Source of the DNA: JABFRG01 sp038210445
Lineage (GTDB): Bacteria > Myxococcota_A > Polyangia > Polyangiales > Polyangiaceae
DNA: 64,000 nt
Reading direction: 5' to 3'
Assembly: GCA_038210445.1 (NCBI GenBank)
Contig: JBBQWQ010000039.1
Span: forward strand, 9,036-73,035
This document shows, piece by piece, positions 25,220 to 36,656 of this stretch. The notes below the pieces were generated by a model that was not told where the DNA came from, did not search any database, and saw nothing but the letters and a program-made list of their open reading frames with translations. Numbering within the stretch: the stretch's first letter is position 1; every line of letters starts with the position of its first letter. The position numbers were made by a program, and so were the translations under genes.

Positions 25220-25835
25220 TCCGCCCGCGCTCCATCTCCACCGAGCGATCGCCATAGGCGCGCGCGAACTCGGCGTCGTGCGTGACCACCACCACGTAGG
25301 CGCCGCGCGCCACCTCTTCGCGCACCACCTCGCCCAGCTTCGCGACGCCCTTGGGGTCGAGCCCGGTGGTGGGCTCGTCGAGCAACAGCAGCTTGGGGAG
25401 CGCAACCAGGGCGCGCGCGAGGGCGATCCGCTGACGCTGGCCACGGGAGTACGTGCGCACCGCCCGCTCCGCAAACGCCCCCAGCTCGAAGCGCTCGGCC
25501 ACCGCGGCGTAGGCCGAGGTCGGGTCGAGCCCGTGAAGGCGCGCCGCCAGCGTCACGTTCTCGCGCCCGGTCAGGTCGGCGTAGGTCAGCAGATCGTGCC
25601 CCACCCACCCCAGCGCCCGGCGCACCTCCTCGCGGGTCTGCCCGAGAGGTCCGTGGTCCAGGGTGCCGGTGGTCGGCTTGGCCAGGGTTCCGAGCACCGA
25701 GAGCAGCGTCGACTTGCCCGACCCGTTGGCGCCCAGCACCGACAGCGCCTCACCGGGGCGAATCTCCATCGAAACCCCCAAGAGCGCCCGCACCGGGCCA
25801 AAGGTCTTGGTCACCTGGCGCAGGGTGATGGTCAC
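25209..25835 (-). CDS. ABC transporter ATPase, CcmA/heme-exporter-like
   Basis: A 208-residue ABC ATPase. Walker A is GANGSGKSTLLS, the signature TYSRGQRQRIALARAL (SRGQ in place of SGGQ), Walker B LLLLDEPTTGLDP, and the switch His in VVVTHDAEFA. Short length, SRGQ and the general pattern resemble CcmA, the ATPase of the heme exporter for cytochrome c maturation. No ccmB/ccmC permease gene is adjacent: upstream is the divergent moxR, and downstream it converges on bioD. It therefore stands alone here. Confidence 0.85.
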   Translation of the reverse strand: MTITLRQVTKTFGPVRALLGVSMEIRPGEALSVLGANGSGKSTLLSVLGTLAKPTTGTLDHGPLGQTREEVRRALGWVGHDLLTYADLTGRENVTLAARLHGLDPTSAYAAVAERFELGAFAERAVRTYSRGQRQRIALARALVALPKLLLLDEPTTGLDPKGVAKLGEVVREEVARGAYVVVVTHDAEFARAYGDRSVEMERGRIKS

Positions 25836-25963
25836 GCCACGACGTTATCGCAAAAACGAGGGCCATACCCCTGCACACTTGTGCCCGTCGCGCGCCGCAC
25901 GCCAAACCTCGCCCGAAAAACTCCGCTGGCGTTCTTGCCTGGGCGTCATGCTATCTTTTGGTT

Positions 25964-26926
25964 ATGACGGCTGCCGCCTCGCGTTTGAACGCGGAGCTTC
26001 CAGTGCTCAACGAGCTACGGCGCAATGTCGAAGGCGCTCTCGAGGGCAAAGGTGAAGCGGTGGAGCTCGCTTTGGTGGCGCTCCTGGCCCGCGGCCACCT
26101 GCTCATCGAGGACGTACCCGGCGTGGGCAAGACCACGCTGGCGCGCGCGCTCGCGCGATCGGTCGGCGGCGAGCTGCGCCGCGTTCAATTCACCAGCGAT
26201 CTGCTCCCGAGCGACGTGCTCGGCGTGTCGGTGTACGACCAGCGCACCGGCGAGTTCGTGCTCCGGCAGGGGCCGGTCTTCGCCAACGTTCTCCTCGCCG
26301 ACGAGATCAACCGCGCCAGCCCGCGCACGCAATCGGCGCTCCTCGAAGCCATGAACGAGGGTCAGGTCTCGCTCGACGGCCAGACCATTCCGCTCCCAGA
26401 CCCGTTCTTCGTCATCGCCACCCAGAACCCGCAAGACTTCGCCGGCACGTTCCCGCTCCCCGAGTCGCAGCTCGACCGCTTTTTGCTCCGGGTGCGCATC
26501 GGCTATCCGCCGCCTCAGGTGGAAATGCGCTTGCTCCTGGGCGGCGAAACCGACACCGCGCGAAACGTGGAGACCGTTCTCGAACCGGGTCGCCTGGTCG
26601 AGCTGCAGCGCGAAGTGCTCCGCGTCTCCCTCGACAGCTCCCTCGGCAACTACCTCCACGCCATCATCCAGGCCACGCGCACCTCACCGCTCCTGGGCCT
26701 GGGCGCTTCGACCCGCGGCGCCATCGCCCTCGGCAACGCCGCCCGCGCCCGCGCCATGCTCCGGGGTCGTGGCTACTGCATCGCCGACGACATCCAGGAC
26801 CTGGCGGTTCCGGTGCTCGCCCACCGCGTGCGTCTCGCCTCCCAGGCCGAGGGCTTCGCACCCTCGCGCGACGAAGCCGAAACCGCGATCCGGGAGATCG
26901 TCGCCCGGATCCCCGTTCCGCTCTGA
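25964..26926 (+). CDS. MoxR-family AAA+ ATPase
   Basis: A 320-residue AAA+ chaperone-like ATPase. Walker A is EDVPGVGKTTLARALA, Walker B VLLADEINRASPRTQSALLE, followed by sensor-type IATQNPQDFAGTFPLPESQL and DRFLLRV. MoxR proteins typically act on partner proteins encoded next to them, often with DUF58 and transglutaminase proteins as here. The ATG at 25964 is preferred to a TTG at 25958. It is the first gene of a three-gene operon; the next ATG is 7 bp after its stop. Confidence 0.95.
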   Translation: MTAAASRLNAELPVLNELRRNVEGALEGKGEAVELALVALLARGHLLIEDVPGVGKTTLARALARSVGGELRRVQFTSDLLPSDVLGVSVYDQRTGEFVLRQGPVFANVLLADEINRASPRTQSALLEAMNEGQVSLDGQTIPLPDPFFVIATQNPQDFAGTFPLPESQLDRFLLRVRIGYPPPQVEMRLLLGGETDTARNVETVLEPGRLVELQREVLRVSLDSSLGNYLHAIIQATRTSPLLGLGASTRGAIALGNAARARAMLRGRGYCIADDIQDLAVPVLAHRVRLASQAEGFAPSRDEAETAIREIVARIPVPL

Positions 26927-26933
26927 ACCGCCG

Positions 26934-27941
26934 ATGACCCCGGAACCGCGGACGTTGTGGGCACGTCTCCGCGCGCGGCTCAAGTCGCCGCGACGGCTGC
27001 GCTTCACCCGCGAGGGGAAGTTCTTCGTGGGCATCACGCTGGGCGTAGGCTTCGCCGCCATCAACACCGGCAACAACCTCCTCTACTTGCTCCTCGGCAT
27101 GCTGCTGGCGCTCATCGTGGTGAGCGGCATCATGAGCGAGGTCTCGCTCCGGCACCTCACGGTTGTACGCAGGCTCCCGGCGCGCGCGCAGGTAGGCCGG
27201 CCCCACGTGGTGGAGATCGAGGTCTTCAACCACAAGAAGCGCGTGCCCTCCTACGCCATCGAGGTGGAAGATCTGCGCGAGGGTCTGCCCGCCGACAAGC
27301 GCTGCTTCTTCTTGAAGATCAGCCCGCGCTCCGCGCAGGTCGCGGCGTATCGGCGCACGCCGTCGAAACGTGGGCGCGATCACCACACCGGTTTTCGCAT
27401 CGCCACCCGTTTTCCCTTCGGACTCTTCGAAAAATCACGGGAAATTCCCGCCGACGGCGAGCTCCTCATCTACCCCGCGGTGGACCCGGTGCAGTTGCCG
27501 ATTCCCGTTGGCGGGCGCTCACTGGGCGGCGAGACCACCTTGGGCCGCGGCTACGGCGAGGACCACCTGGGTCTTCGCAGCATGCGAGAAGGGGAGGACC
27601 CGCGCGACATCCACTGGCGAAAGTCTGCAGCCATGTCGCAGCTGGTGATTCGTGAGCGCGCGCGCGAGGCCCGCCCCGACGTGAACCTCACGCTCGAAGT
27701 GCGAAGGCCGAAAGGCTCCTCCTCGGAGTGGGATACGCAGTTCGAAAAGCGCATCCGCGAAGCCGCGTCGCGAGCGGTCGCACACTTGCGGCGCGGCGAC
27801 AGCGTCACGCTCCGCACCTCCACCGGCCCCTTGGTGCGTGCCACGCGCAGTGCCGGCGCCGACCCCATCCTGCGCTTTTTGGCCCTCGTGGCCTTCGAAG
27901 AGACCGAAGCCGACACCGAAGCCAAGGAGGCCGCAGAGTGA
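26934..27941 (+). CDS. DUF58 domain membrane protein
   Basis: A 335-residue protein: a basic N-terminus, two membrane segments at about residues 28-65 (EGKFFVGITLGVGFAAINTG, then NNLLYLLLGMLLALIVVSGI), and a cytoplasmic/periplasmic beta-rich part ending in the DUF58 signature REGEDPRDIHWRKSAAM at about residue 220. DUF58 proteins are commonly encoded with MoxR ATPases. The ATG at 26934 follows the moxR stop by 7 bp; its stop overlaps the transglutaminase GTG. Confidence 0.9.
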   Translation: MTPEPRTLWARLRARLKSPRRLRFTREGKFFVGITLGVGFAAINTGNNLLYLLLGMLLALIVVSGIMSEVSLRHLTVVRRLPARAQVGRPHVVEIEVFNHKKRVPSYAIEVEDLREGLPADKRCFFLKISPRSAQVAAYRRTPSKRGRDHHTGFRIATRFPFGLFEKSREIPADGELLIYPAVDPVQLPIPVGGRSLGGETTLGRGYGEDHLGLRSMREGEDPRDIHWRKSAAMSQLVIRERAREARPDVNLTLEVRRPKGSSSEWDTQFEKRIREAASRAVAHLRRGDSVTLRTSTGPLVRATRSAGADPILRFLALVAFEETEADTEAKEAAE

Positions 27942-30115
27942 GATTCGGGCTGGTGCACCGCATCATGACCAACGCCCTGGCCGCGCTCGGCGTGTTGGCG
28001 GTGGTCAACAGCGCGTCGATGAGCCCGTGGGTCAACGTCATCACGCTCGGAGGCCTGGCCCTTGCCATCGCCGTACCGGAGGGATGGCAACAAAAGGCCT
28101 GGTTGCGCCACGTGGCCACCGCAGGCCCGCTGGTGCTCTTCTTTGTTGAAGGTGGCCGGCTCCTCTCCGGTCAATCGGCGCTCGACGTCGCCGTGGAGTT
28201 CGCAGCGCTCTTGCAGGTGGTGCGTCTGGCCACCCGCCGCGGCGCCGCCCACGACCAGCAGATCATCTTGCTCGCGCTGCTCCACTTCGTAGTGGGCACC
28301 GTGCTCGGCGGCGGGCTCGCGTTCGGGCTGTGCTTTCTGGGGTTCTTGGTGGTGGCGCCCGGCGCTCTGGTGCTCTCGCACCTACGCCGAGAGGTGGAAG
28401 GCAACTACCGTCAGGGCGCGCGCGATCGCACCGGCCTCCCGGTCGACGTCCCGCGCATTCTCCGAAGCCGCCGGGTGGTGGGGCGAGGGTTTCTCTTCGC
28501 CACCGGGCTGCTCAGCATTCCCATCTTCATCTTCACCGCGGCGCTGTTCCTGTTGTTCCCGCGGGTGGGGCTCTCTCTGCTCCTCATCAACCACGCGCGC
28601 CCCGGCCGCATGGTCGGCTTCTCCGACCGCGTCGACCTGGGCGACGTCGGTGTATTGCGCAATGATCCGGCCATCGCCCTGCGCTTCGAGGTGCCGAACC
28701 TTCCCGACCCGCCGCCCGCCCGCATCACCTTGCGGCTCCGCGGCACCGGGTTCGACGCCTACGACGGCCGCGCCTGGGCGCGCACCGTGGTGGAGCGACG
28801 CGCCGAGTCGCGCTTCGGCGACACCTATTCGATCACGCGCATGCCCAAGCCGAGCGACCGCATCGTCTCGTTCGATCTCGAGCCCATCGATCCGCCGGTC
28901 CTCTTCTTTCCCCAGCAAACAGTGGCCTTTCGCGTACGCCAGCAGGGCGACGCCATGCTCTCGGAGCCCACGCTCATCTCGCGCGGCCCGGAGGGCGAAT
29001 ATCGCTACGGCGGGGCCGACACCCGCGGACTGCGCTACGAAGTGTACGTCGCGGCCGACGACGAGCTGGTCACCGGACCGCCGCTGCAAGAGCTCGACCG
29101 CCGGCGCTATCTCGCGCTGCCCTCCACCTTTCCCAAGCGCATCGCCGAGCTCGCCGAGGAGTGGACCAAGAACGAGCCAACGCCGCGCGCCAAGGCCAAG
29201 GCCATCGAAGAGCACCTGAAGAAGGACTTCGTCTACGACACCAACTCGCCCTCCGGCGGAACCGCGCAGCCGGTCGACCACTTCTTGTTCGAATCGAAGA
29301 AGGGCCACTGCGAGTTCTTCTCCACCTCGATGGCCCTCATGCTGCGCGCGGTGCACATTCCCAGCCGCAACGTCACTGGCTTCGTGGGCGGAACCTACAA
29401 TCGGTTCGGCAAGTACTATGCGGTGCGCGAGGGCGACGCCCACTCGTGGATCGAAGCCTACATCGACGACGGCCAACGCTCTGGCTGGCAAACCTTCGAC
29501 CCCACACCCTCGGCCGGCGCGCAGCCGCTCCAGTCGACCACCGGCGCGTGGGTGTATCTGCGCGATCTGGTGGAGGCTATGTCGCAACGCTGGACGCAGC
29601 ACGTGGTGGGCTACGATCTGCGGCAACAGCTGCACATCGTCGACTCGCTGACGTCACGCTACGAGCGCGCGCGGGGCAGGGCAGGGCTCACCCGCGGTCT
29701 CGGTGAGCGACTCACGAGGCCGCCGGTGGTGGGCGGCGTGCTGTGCCTGCTCGGCGTGGGGGTCTACGTAGTGTGGCGACGGCGCCAGCGCGGCACGCCC
29801 AAAGACCTTCCGGCCAGGCCGCTGCCCGAGAGCCGCGAGGTGCAGAACGCCGCCGCCATGTACCGCGCGCTGGAGCAGGCGCTCCTCGCCCATGGCCTGA
29901 TGCGCCCAGCCGAGCAGCCGCCGCTGCGCTACGCGGAGTCGCTGGAAAAGCGCGGGCACCCGCTGGCCGACGAGGTCTTCGAGCTCACGCAGATCTACCT
30001 CGGCGTACGCTTCGGCGGCGAGACCCTGGAGCCCTCCGCGCGCAAGGACTACGACGCCCGCGTTCGCGACCTGCGCCTGCAAAAGCTCACAGGCGCCCCC
30101 CAAAGCGCCGCGTAA
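27938..30115 (+). CDS. Membrane-bound transglutaminase-like protein (TgpA/DUF3488 type)
   Basis: A 725-residue membrane protein with a DUF3488-like N-terminal block of about five membrane segments (residues 10-215), a large extracytoplasmic region with a transglutaminase-like core, and a final membrane segment near residue 605 (VVGGVLCLLGVGVYVVW) followed by a cytoplasmic tail. The catalytic triad is complete: Cys458 in KKGHCEFFSTSMA, His502 in GDAHSWIEAY and Asp521 in QTFDPTP. It starts at a GTG overlapping the DUF58 stop (GTGA). The moxR-DUF58-transglutaminase trio is a recurrent operon of unknown overall function; peptide crosslinking or cleavage at the envelope is inferred. Confidence 0.93.
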   Translation: MRFGLVHRIMTNALAALGVLAVVNSASMSPWVNVITLGGLALAIAVPEGWQQKAWLRHVATAGPLVLFFVEGGRLLSGQSALDVAVEFAALLQVVRLATRRGAAHDQQIILLALLHFVVGTVLGGGLAFGLCFLGFLVVAPGALVLSHLRREVEGNYRQGARDRTGLPVDVPRILRSRRVVGRGFLFATGLLSIPIFIFTAALFLLFPRVGLSLLLINHARPGRMVGFSDRVDLGDVGVLRNDPAIALRFEVPNLPDPPPARITLRLRGTGFDAYDGRAWARTVVERRAESRFGDTYSITRMPKPSDRIVSFDLEPIDPPVLFFPQQTVAFRVRQQGDAMLSEPTLISRGPEGEYRYGGADTRGLRYEVYVAADDELVTGPPLQELDRRRYLALPSTFPKRIAELAEEWTKNEPTPRAKAKAIEEHLKKDFVYDTNSPSGGTAQPVDHFLFESKKGHCEFFSTSMALMLRAVHIPSRNVTGFVGGTYNRFGKYYAVREGDAHSWIEAYIDDGQRSGWQTFDPTPSAGAQPLQSTTGAWVYLRDLVEAMSQRWTQHVVGYDLRQQLHIVDSLTSRYERARGRAGLTRGLGERLTRPPVVGGVLCLLGVGVYVVWRRRQRGTPKDLPARPLPESREVQNAAAMYRALEQALLAHGLMRPAEQPPLRYAESLEKRGHPLADEVFELTQIYLGVRFGGETLEPSARKDYDARVRDLRLQKLTGAPQSAA

Positions 30116-30130
30116 GCGAGTAGAGGGCGG

Positions 30131-32746
<2,616 letters not shown>

Positions 32747-32911
32747 GATGTTCTCCCTGGCGTGGCGCAACGCGCCCGCCCCCTACGAAATTCGACTTCG
32801 ACCTGCGTCAGAAACGGGAGCAGTCCCATTGCGCAGGAGGCGCGAAGCTGCGGCCTCCTCCGACGTCGGTCTCGGGGATCAGGTTAAGCGTTCTCGAACC
32901 AATCGCAAGAG

Positions 32912-32954
32912 GCGTGCCGCATGTTCAAGGGAAGGCGCAAGGCCTGCGGCACGC
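32912..32954 (-). terminator. Hairpin after the DUF1566/kinase operon
   Basis: GCGTGCCGCA (32912-32921) and TGCGGCACGC (32945-32954) form a perfect 10-bp stem with a 23-nt loop. It lies 47 bp past the end of the leftward operon ending at 33002. There is no T-run, so the mode of termination is open. The rest of 32747-33001 shows nothing else I can name. Confidence 0.5.
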
Positions 32955-33001
32955 GCAGATTCCGGTGCCTCAGCCTGGACGTCGCTCCAGAGGCGCGAGC
33001 C

Positions 33002-33481
33002 TCAGGGGCAGGCGCGACCGACGAACTGTACGCATCGAACGCGGCGCTGGGCGGCATCGGTGCTGGTGGCGGTCTCGCCCGTGCCAAAGTTCACCGTGAA
33101 GCGCGCCGTCAGGTCCGAGGTCAACGTGTCGGTCCAAAAGGGCTCGTCGGTGGGCGTGTCGGGGAACGCGGCGCCGTCGATGGCCAGGTCGACCTCGATG
33201 GCGCCCCGCTGCTCGCGGTGAAGATCCTCGTCTACCAACGTGAGCAGCTCCTTCACCGTCGGCAAGCGCAGCGGCGATGCGCACGCCGCTCGTGCGCCCA
33301 GGTATCCGACCGGCGCACCCACCTTGCGATCCCAGCGGAGACCCGTCTCCTGGTCGCAAATGGTGGTCGAGTTGACGTCGAAGCGTTGGTACTGCGCGGC
33401 CGGCGCGGCAGCGGTCACCACGTGGGTCGCCAAGGCCACCGCGGCGATGCATGCACCCTGCACAAATAGGGATCGTTTCAT
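33002..33481 (-). CDS. Exported DUF1566-type (Lcl C-terminal-like) protein
   Basis: A 159-residue exported protein starting at the ATG at 33481, which overlaps the previous gene's stop (ATGA). Signal peptide SLFVQGACIAAVALATHVVT, then a DUF1566-like domain: TTICDQETGLRWDRK, ACASPLRLPTVKELLTLVDE, then EPFWTDTLT and VRCVQFVGRAC. The motif order C..TGL.W, RLPT..EL, FWT, VRCV is the family signature. The role is unknown. It pairs with a homologous upstream gene, so the two look like an ancient duplication. Last gene of the kinase-TPR-lipoprotein operon. Confidence 0.82.
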   Translation of the reverse strand: MKRSLFVQGACIAAVALATHVVTAAAPAAQYQRFDVNSTTICDQETGLRWDRKVGAPVGYLGARAACASPLRLPTVKELLTLVDEDLHREQRGAIEVDLAIDGAAFPDTPTDEPFWTDTLTSDLTARFTVNFGTGETATSTDAAQRRVRCVQFVGRACP

Positions 33482-34098
33482 TGGACGTCCACGATGCACA
33501 CCACGGAGGCGTCGCGTTCGGGGCTGGCCACCACGGCGCCGGTGGCCGCGTTGACGAACCAGTGCTGGATCGGGTTGGCGGCGGGCCGACGAATCGACGA
33601 GGTCCACAAGAGGCCCGAGATGGGAGAGAAGCCAGCCGGCAAAACGCTGCTGCGATTGGGTCGGTAGTCGAGCAGCGTGACAAGCTCGATGCGGGTGGGC
33701 AGGCGATACCCAGCCCTACACTTACCGACCGCCGCGGCGAAGGTCGCTGCGGGAACGATCACCTGCGAAAACGTGAGCACACCTGCGCTGGCGCTCGTCA
33801 CCTTGATGGTGACATCGTTGCCAACAGTGCCGTACTCGGCAGGGTTGACCACCCCGGCGTCGGGCTCGTTGGGCATGATCCATTTGGGCCAGCTGGCAGG
33901 ACGCACACCGGGCGGCACCACCACGTCGCCGGCGGCGTCGACCGCGCCATCGAGCCCGCCGACGCTGCCATCGGTTCCGCCGTCGGCTACCCCGCTGTAG
34001 CCGTCGAGGCTCAGCAGGCTATTGCAACCTACACCCATTGCCAAAAGGAGCAGTGAGCCAGCGAGGGCAGGGCGACGCATGCGGCTAAAAGGTTCCAT
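33478..34098 (-). CDS. DUF1566-type lipoprotein
   Basis: A 206-residue lipoprotein (lipobox LLLLAMGVGCNSLL). An Asp/Gly/Ala linker precedes a DUF1566-like domain in which GKCRAGYRLPTRIELVTLLD, ISGLLWTSSIRR and DASVVCIVDV are visible. Two ATGs are possible: 34098, preceded by AGG and overlapping the TPR gene by 14 bp, or 34080; both give a workable signal peptide. It overlaps the following gene by ATGA. The same domain follows in the next gene. Confidence 0.8.
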   Translation of the reverse strand: MEPFSRMRRPALAGSLLLLAMGVGCNSLLSLDGYSGVADGGTDGSVGGLDGAVDAAGDVVVPPGVRPASWPKWIMPNEPDAGVVNPAEYGTVGNDVTIKVTSASAGVLTFSQVIVPAATFAAAVGKCRAGYRLPTRIELVTLLDYRPNRSSVLPAGFSPISGLLWTSSIRRPAANPIQHWFVNAATGAVVASPERDASVVCIVDVQ

Positions 34099-35089
34099 GA
34101 AACCCTGCGCTGGCCGGGCCGAGGTAGGGCGTCATGCGGGCGGCGTTCCCTTTTGCCTGTGCTTTGCCTCCCAGAAAAAGCCCTACCACCGCCAGTGCGA
34201 GACCCGCGCCCCCGGCGATGAAGCCGATGGTCGCCACCGTTCCCGCAGTGCGCGCACCGTCGAGCTTGTCTTGGTAGCCCGGCGCGCAGCCGGCTTTACC
34301 GTTGGTGCAGGATGCATCGAGGGTGCTCTTCTGGTTGAGCGCGCTGATGCCGGCGATGGTACCGACGGCGGCGCCGCCGGCAGCGATGCCGAGACCGATG
34401 GGCACCAGCGGCGACATGTGATCCGTGGCCTGCGGCGGGGAAGGCGGCGGCGCGATGGCATTGCCGGCGACTTTCTGAGCCGGCACCACCACCACGAGCT
34501 TCACGCTTCCGGAGGCGCCCTCTTCCAGCGTGGCAGCGGCGCGTGCCTCGGGCCCGTCGCCCACCCGCGCCACCACGTCGTGCTTGCCGGGGTTGACGGT
34601 GCGCGCCTCGGAGAGCGCCTCGGCGGGCACCGCCTGTCCGTCGATGGTCACGCTGGGCGCCCCGAATGCGCCCTTCGGCGTGAGCTCGATCTCCACCCGC
34701 AGCGCGGCCAGCTTGGGCTTGAGGTCGGCGGCGAGCTTGGTCGCTTCGGTGCGGGCATCGGTGGAGCGCGAGGTCTCGTCGGCGGTCACCGGAATGACCG
34801 TGACTTGGAGCGCGACGTCGCGCGCCTCCACGTACTTCTTGATGGCGGCGTAGGCCTTCGCCAGCTCGATGCCGGTCACCGGTGTGCGACCGAGCGCGTG
34901 CGCAGCCTTGAACTTCTCGGCCGCGCCCGGCAAGTCGCCGGCGTCGCGGAGGGCCCGCGCTTGCTTGATGAGCGCGCGCGCCGACTCCATGTCGGCAGAC
35001 GAGGGACCGGGCGTCTGCGCCGAGGCCATGGGCGCGGCGCACACCAGCGCGGCGCACAAAAAGAGAGCACGGCTACCGTAGAATTTCAT
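34085..35089 (-). CDS. Exported TPR-like protein with C-terminal membrane segments
   Basis: A 334-residue protein: signal peptide (LFLCAALVCAAPMASAQ), TPR-like helices at about 33-105 (ALIKQARALRDAGDLPGAAE, then KFKAAHALGRTPVTGIELAK), a beta-rich PEGA-like stretch at 130-205 (RVEIELTPKGAFGAPSVTID), a Pro-rich linker, and two hydrophobic segments near 225-250 and 290-312. It matches the architecture of the PEGA protein at 1415-2620, including its place directly after a kinase. Its start overlaps the kinase 3' end by 17 bp, so translation is coupled. Confidence 0.83.
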   Translation of the reverse strand: MKFYGSRALFLCAALVCAAPMASAQTPGPSSADMESARALIKQARALRDAGDLPGAAEKFKAAHALGRTPVTGIELAKAYAAIKKYVEARDVALQVTVIPVTADETSRSTDARTEATKLAADLKPKLAALRVEIELTPKGAFGAPSVTIDGQAVPAEALSEARTVNPGKHDVVARVGDGPEARAAATLEEGASGSVKLVVVVPAQKVAGNAIAPPPSPPQATDHMSPLVPIGLGIAAGGAAVGTIAGISALNQKSTLDASCTNGKAGCAPGYQDKLDGARTAGTVATIGFIAGGAGLALAVVGLFLGGKAQAKGNAARMTPYLGPASAGFHGTF

Positions 35090-36419
35090 CTTCGGGAGGC
35101 TTTACCGGGTGGGCAGAGGTCGCGGGAGAAGCGGGGGCTGCGGCAGTCGCCGTCGGGCCGGGTTTGATGGGTACCTTGAGTTTTCCGGTGGGCAGGGCGG
35201 CGATGGTGCGGGTGGGCAACGCCGCGAGGGTGGGCGCGGCGCTCGCCGAGCCCGTCGCCAACGCGAGTGGATCGGCAGTAGGAACGCTGATTGCGGCGGC
35301 ACCCAGCGAGGGCGCAGACGCGGGCGGCTCGGGTCCGGCGTGAGCTCCACTGCCCCGCCCGTACACTGCGGCGCCCCCACCCACCAGTCCCAGCGCCACC
35401 ATGGCCAGGCCCAGCGCAATGTACAGACCCTTGCGCGAAGGCGGCGGCGCCAGCGTGGTGGGGTCCAGATCGCCGGTGCCGAGCGTTCGGCTCATGGACG
35501 CCGGCTGCGACGCCCGCGGCTTGACGCTCGAGAACGACGGCGCCTCGCCGCTTTGTCGGCTGGCGCCCAGGAGCGCCACGGTGAGCGCCTCCGCGAGCTC
35601 CTTGGCCGATCCGAAGCGGGCCTCGGGCGTGAGCGCACAGGCGCGCTCGAACCACACGTCGACGGCCGCGGGGAGCTCGGGCCGCTGCGCGCAGGGGAGG
35701 GGGAGCGGATCGTTGTGAATCTTCATGGTGAGGGCGCCCACTGTCTCCGCATCGAAGGGGCGCATGCCCACCAGCGCTTCGTAGGCCACCACGCCCACCG
35801 CCCACAGGTCGGCCCGGTGATCGATATTCTTCGCGCCGATGAGCTGCTCGGGGCTCATGTACAGCGGCGAGCCCATGACCGATCCGGTCTTGGTCTCCTT
35901 GCCGATGTTGGTCATGGCGGCGCCCTTGGCGATGCCGAAATCCAGGAGCTTCACGAACACCGCGCCGTCGCCAGCGTCGCAGAGGAACACGTTGTCGGGC
36001 TTGATGTCGCGGTGGATGATCCCTGCGGCGTGGGCCTTCTCGAGGGCCCGACAGAGCTGCGAGACGATCTCCACCACCAACGCGGGCGTGAGCTGCCCGA
36101 GCTCGGCCAGCGCGTCGCCGAGGCTTCGCCCCTCGAGGAACTCCATGACGATGTAGGGCACGCCTTCGGGGCTGATCCCGTGGTCGAAGGTCTGCACCAC
36201 GTGCGGGCTCTTCACCTGCGCGGCCGCCGCTGCCTCCCGTGAGAAGCGCGTCTTCGCCTCGGCGTTGGACGCGTAGGCGTCGGCGATGAACTTCACCACC
36301 ACCCGGCTGTGCAAGGAGAGGTGCTCCGCGAGCCATACGCTGCCCATGCCCCCTTCGCCGAGCGGACGCTCGAGGCGGACATTCGGGGTTATGAGCATGC
36401 CGGGTTCGAGCTTCACCAC
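35073..36419 (-). CDS. Ser/Thr protein kinase with one C-terminal membrane segment
   Basis: A complete eukaryotic-type kinase. Gly loop LGEGGMGSVW, catalytic Lys in VVVKFIAD, HRDIKPDN, DFGIAK, SPEQ, and PARFGSAKEL at the lobe end are all present. After about residue 300 comes a Ser/Pro linker, one membrane segment (LYIALGLAMVALGLVGGGAA) and an Ala/Pro-rich external tail ending PVKPPEDEILR. The frame opens upstream to 36482, but I prefer the GTG at 36419 (VKLEPGMLITP), because conserved kinase sequence begins just after it and AAGG precedes it. First gene of an operon with a TPR-like protein and two DUF1566 proteins. Confidence 0.95.
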   Translation of the reverse strand: MVKLEPGMLITPNVRLERPLGEGGMGSVWLAEHLSLHSRVVVKFIADAYASNAEAKTRFSREAAAAAQVKSPHVVQTFDHGISPEGVPYIVMEFLEGRSLGDALAELGQLTPALVVEIVSQLCRALEKAHAAGIIHRDIKPDNVFLCDAGDGAVFVKLLDFGIAKGAAMTNIGKETKTGSVMGSPLYMSPEQLIGAKNIDHRADLWAVGVVAYEALVGMRPFDAETVGALTMKIHNDPLPLPCAQRPELPAAVDVWFERACALTPEARFGSAKELAEALTVALLGASRQSGEAPSFSSVKPRASQPASMSRTLGTGDLDPTTLAPPPSRKGLYIALGLAMVALGLVGGGAAVYGRGSGAHAGPEPPASAPSLGAAAISVPTADPLALATGSASAAPTLAALPTRTIAALPTGKLKVPIKPGPTATAAAPASPATSAHPVKPPEDEILR

Positions 36420-36656
36420 TTCACCTTCGAGAATCGCGCCAATGCGCTCCCCTCGCAACTTCTTTGCCGTACCCCGGATCACGAAAAGTACGGCGATTCT
36501 GGTCGATTGCCCGCTGTGCCACCTCGCCTAGCCATGATCGCCGTGCCGGGTGCGAGGCACCCCTACCTTGGCAATTTCGCCGGCGTACACTGGGAGATCT
36601 GCAAACTTCGCAGAGCGGCACGCAACGTGCGAGCATTGCGGGTCGAGGGACTGCGC

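Noticed and set aside
32747..33001. CIRCE or heat-shock promoter upstream of clpB
   Set aside because: Neither the TTAGCACTC inverted repeat nor a clear CTTGAAA/CCCCAT pair with the right spacing is present; only a terminator-like stem was found.
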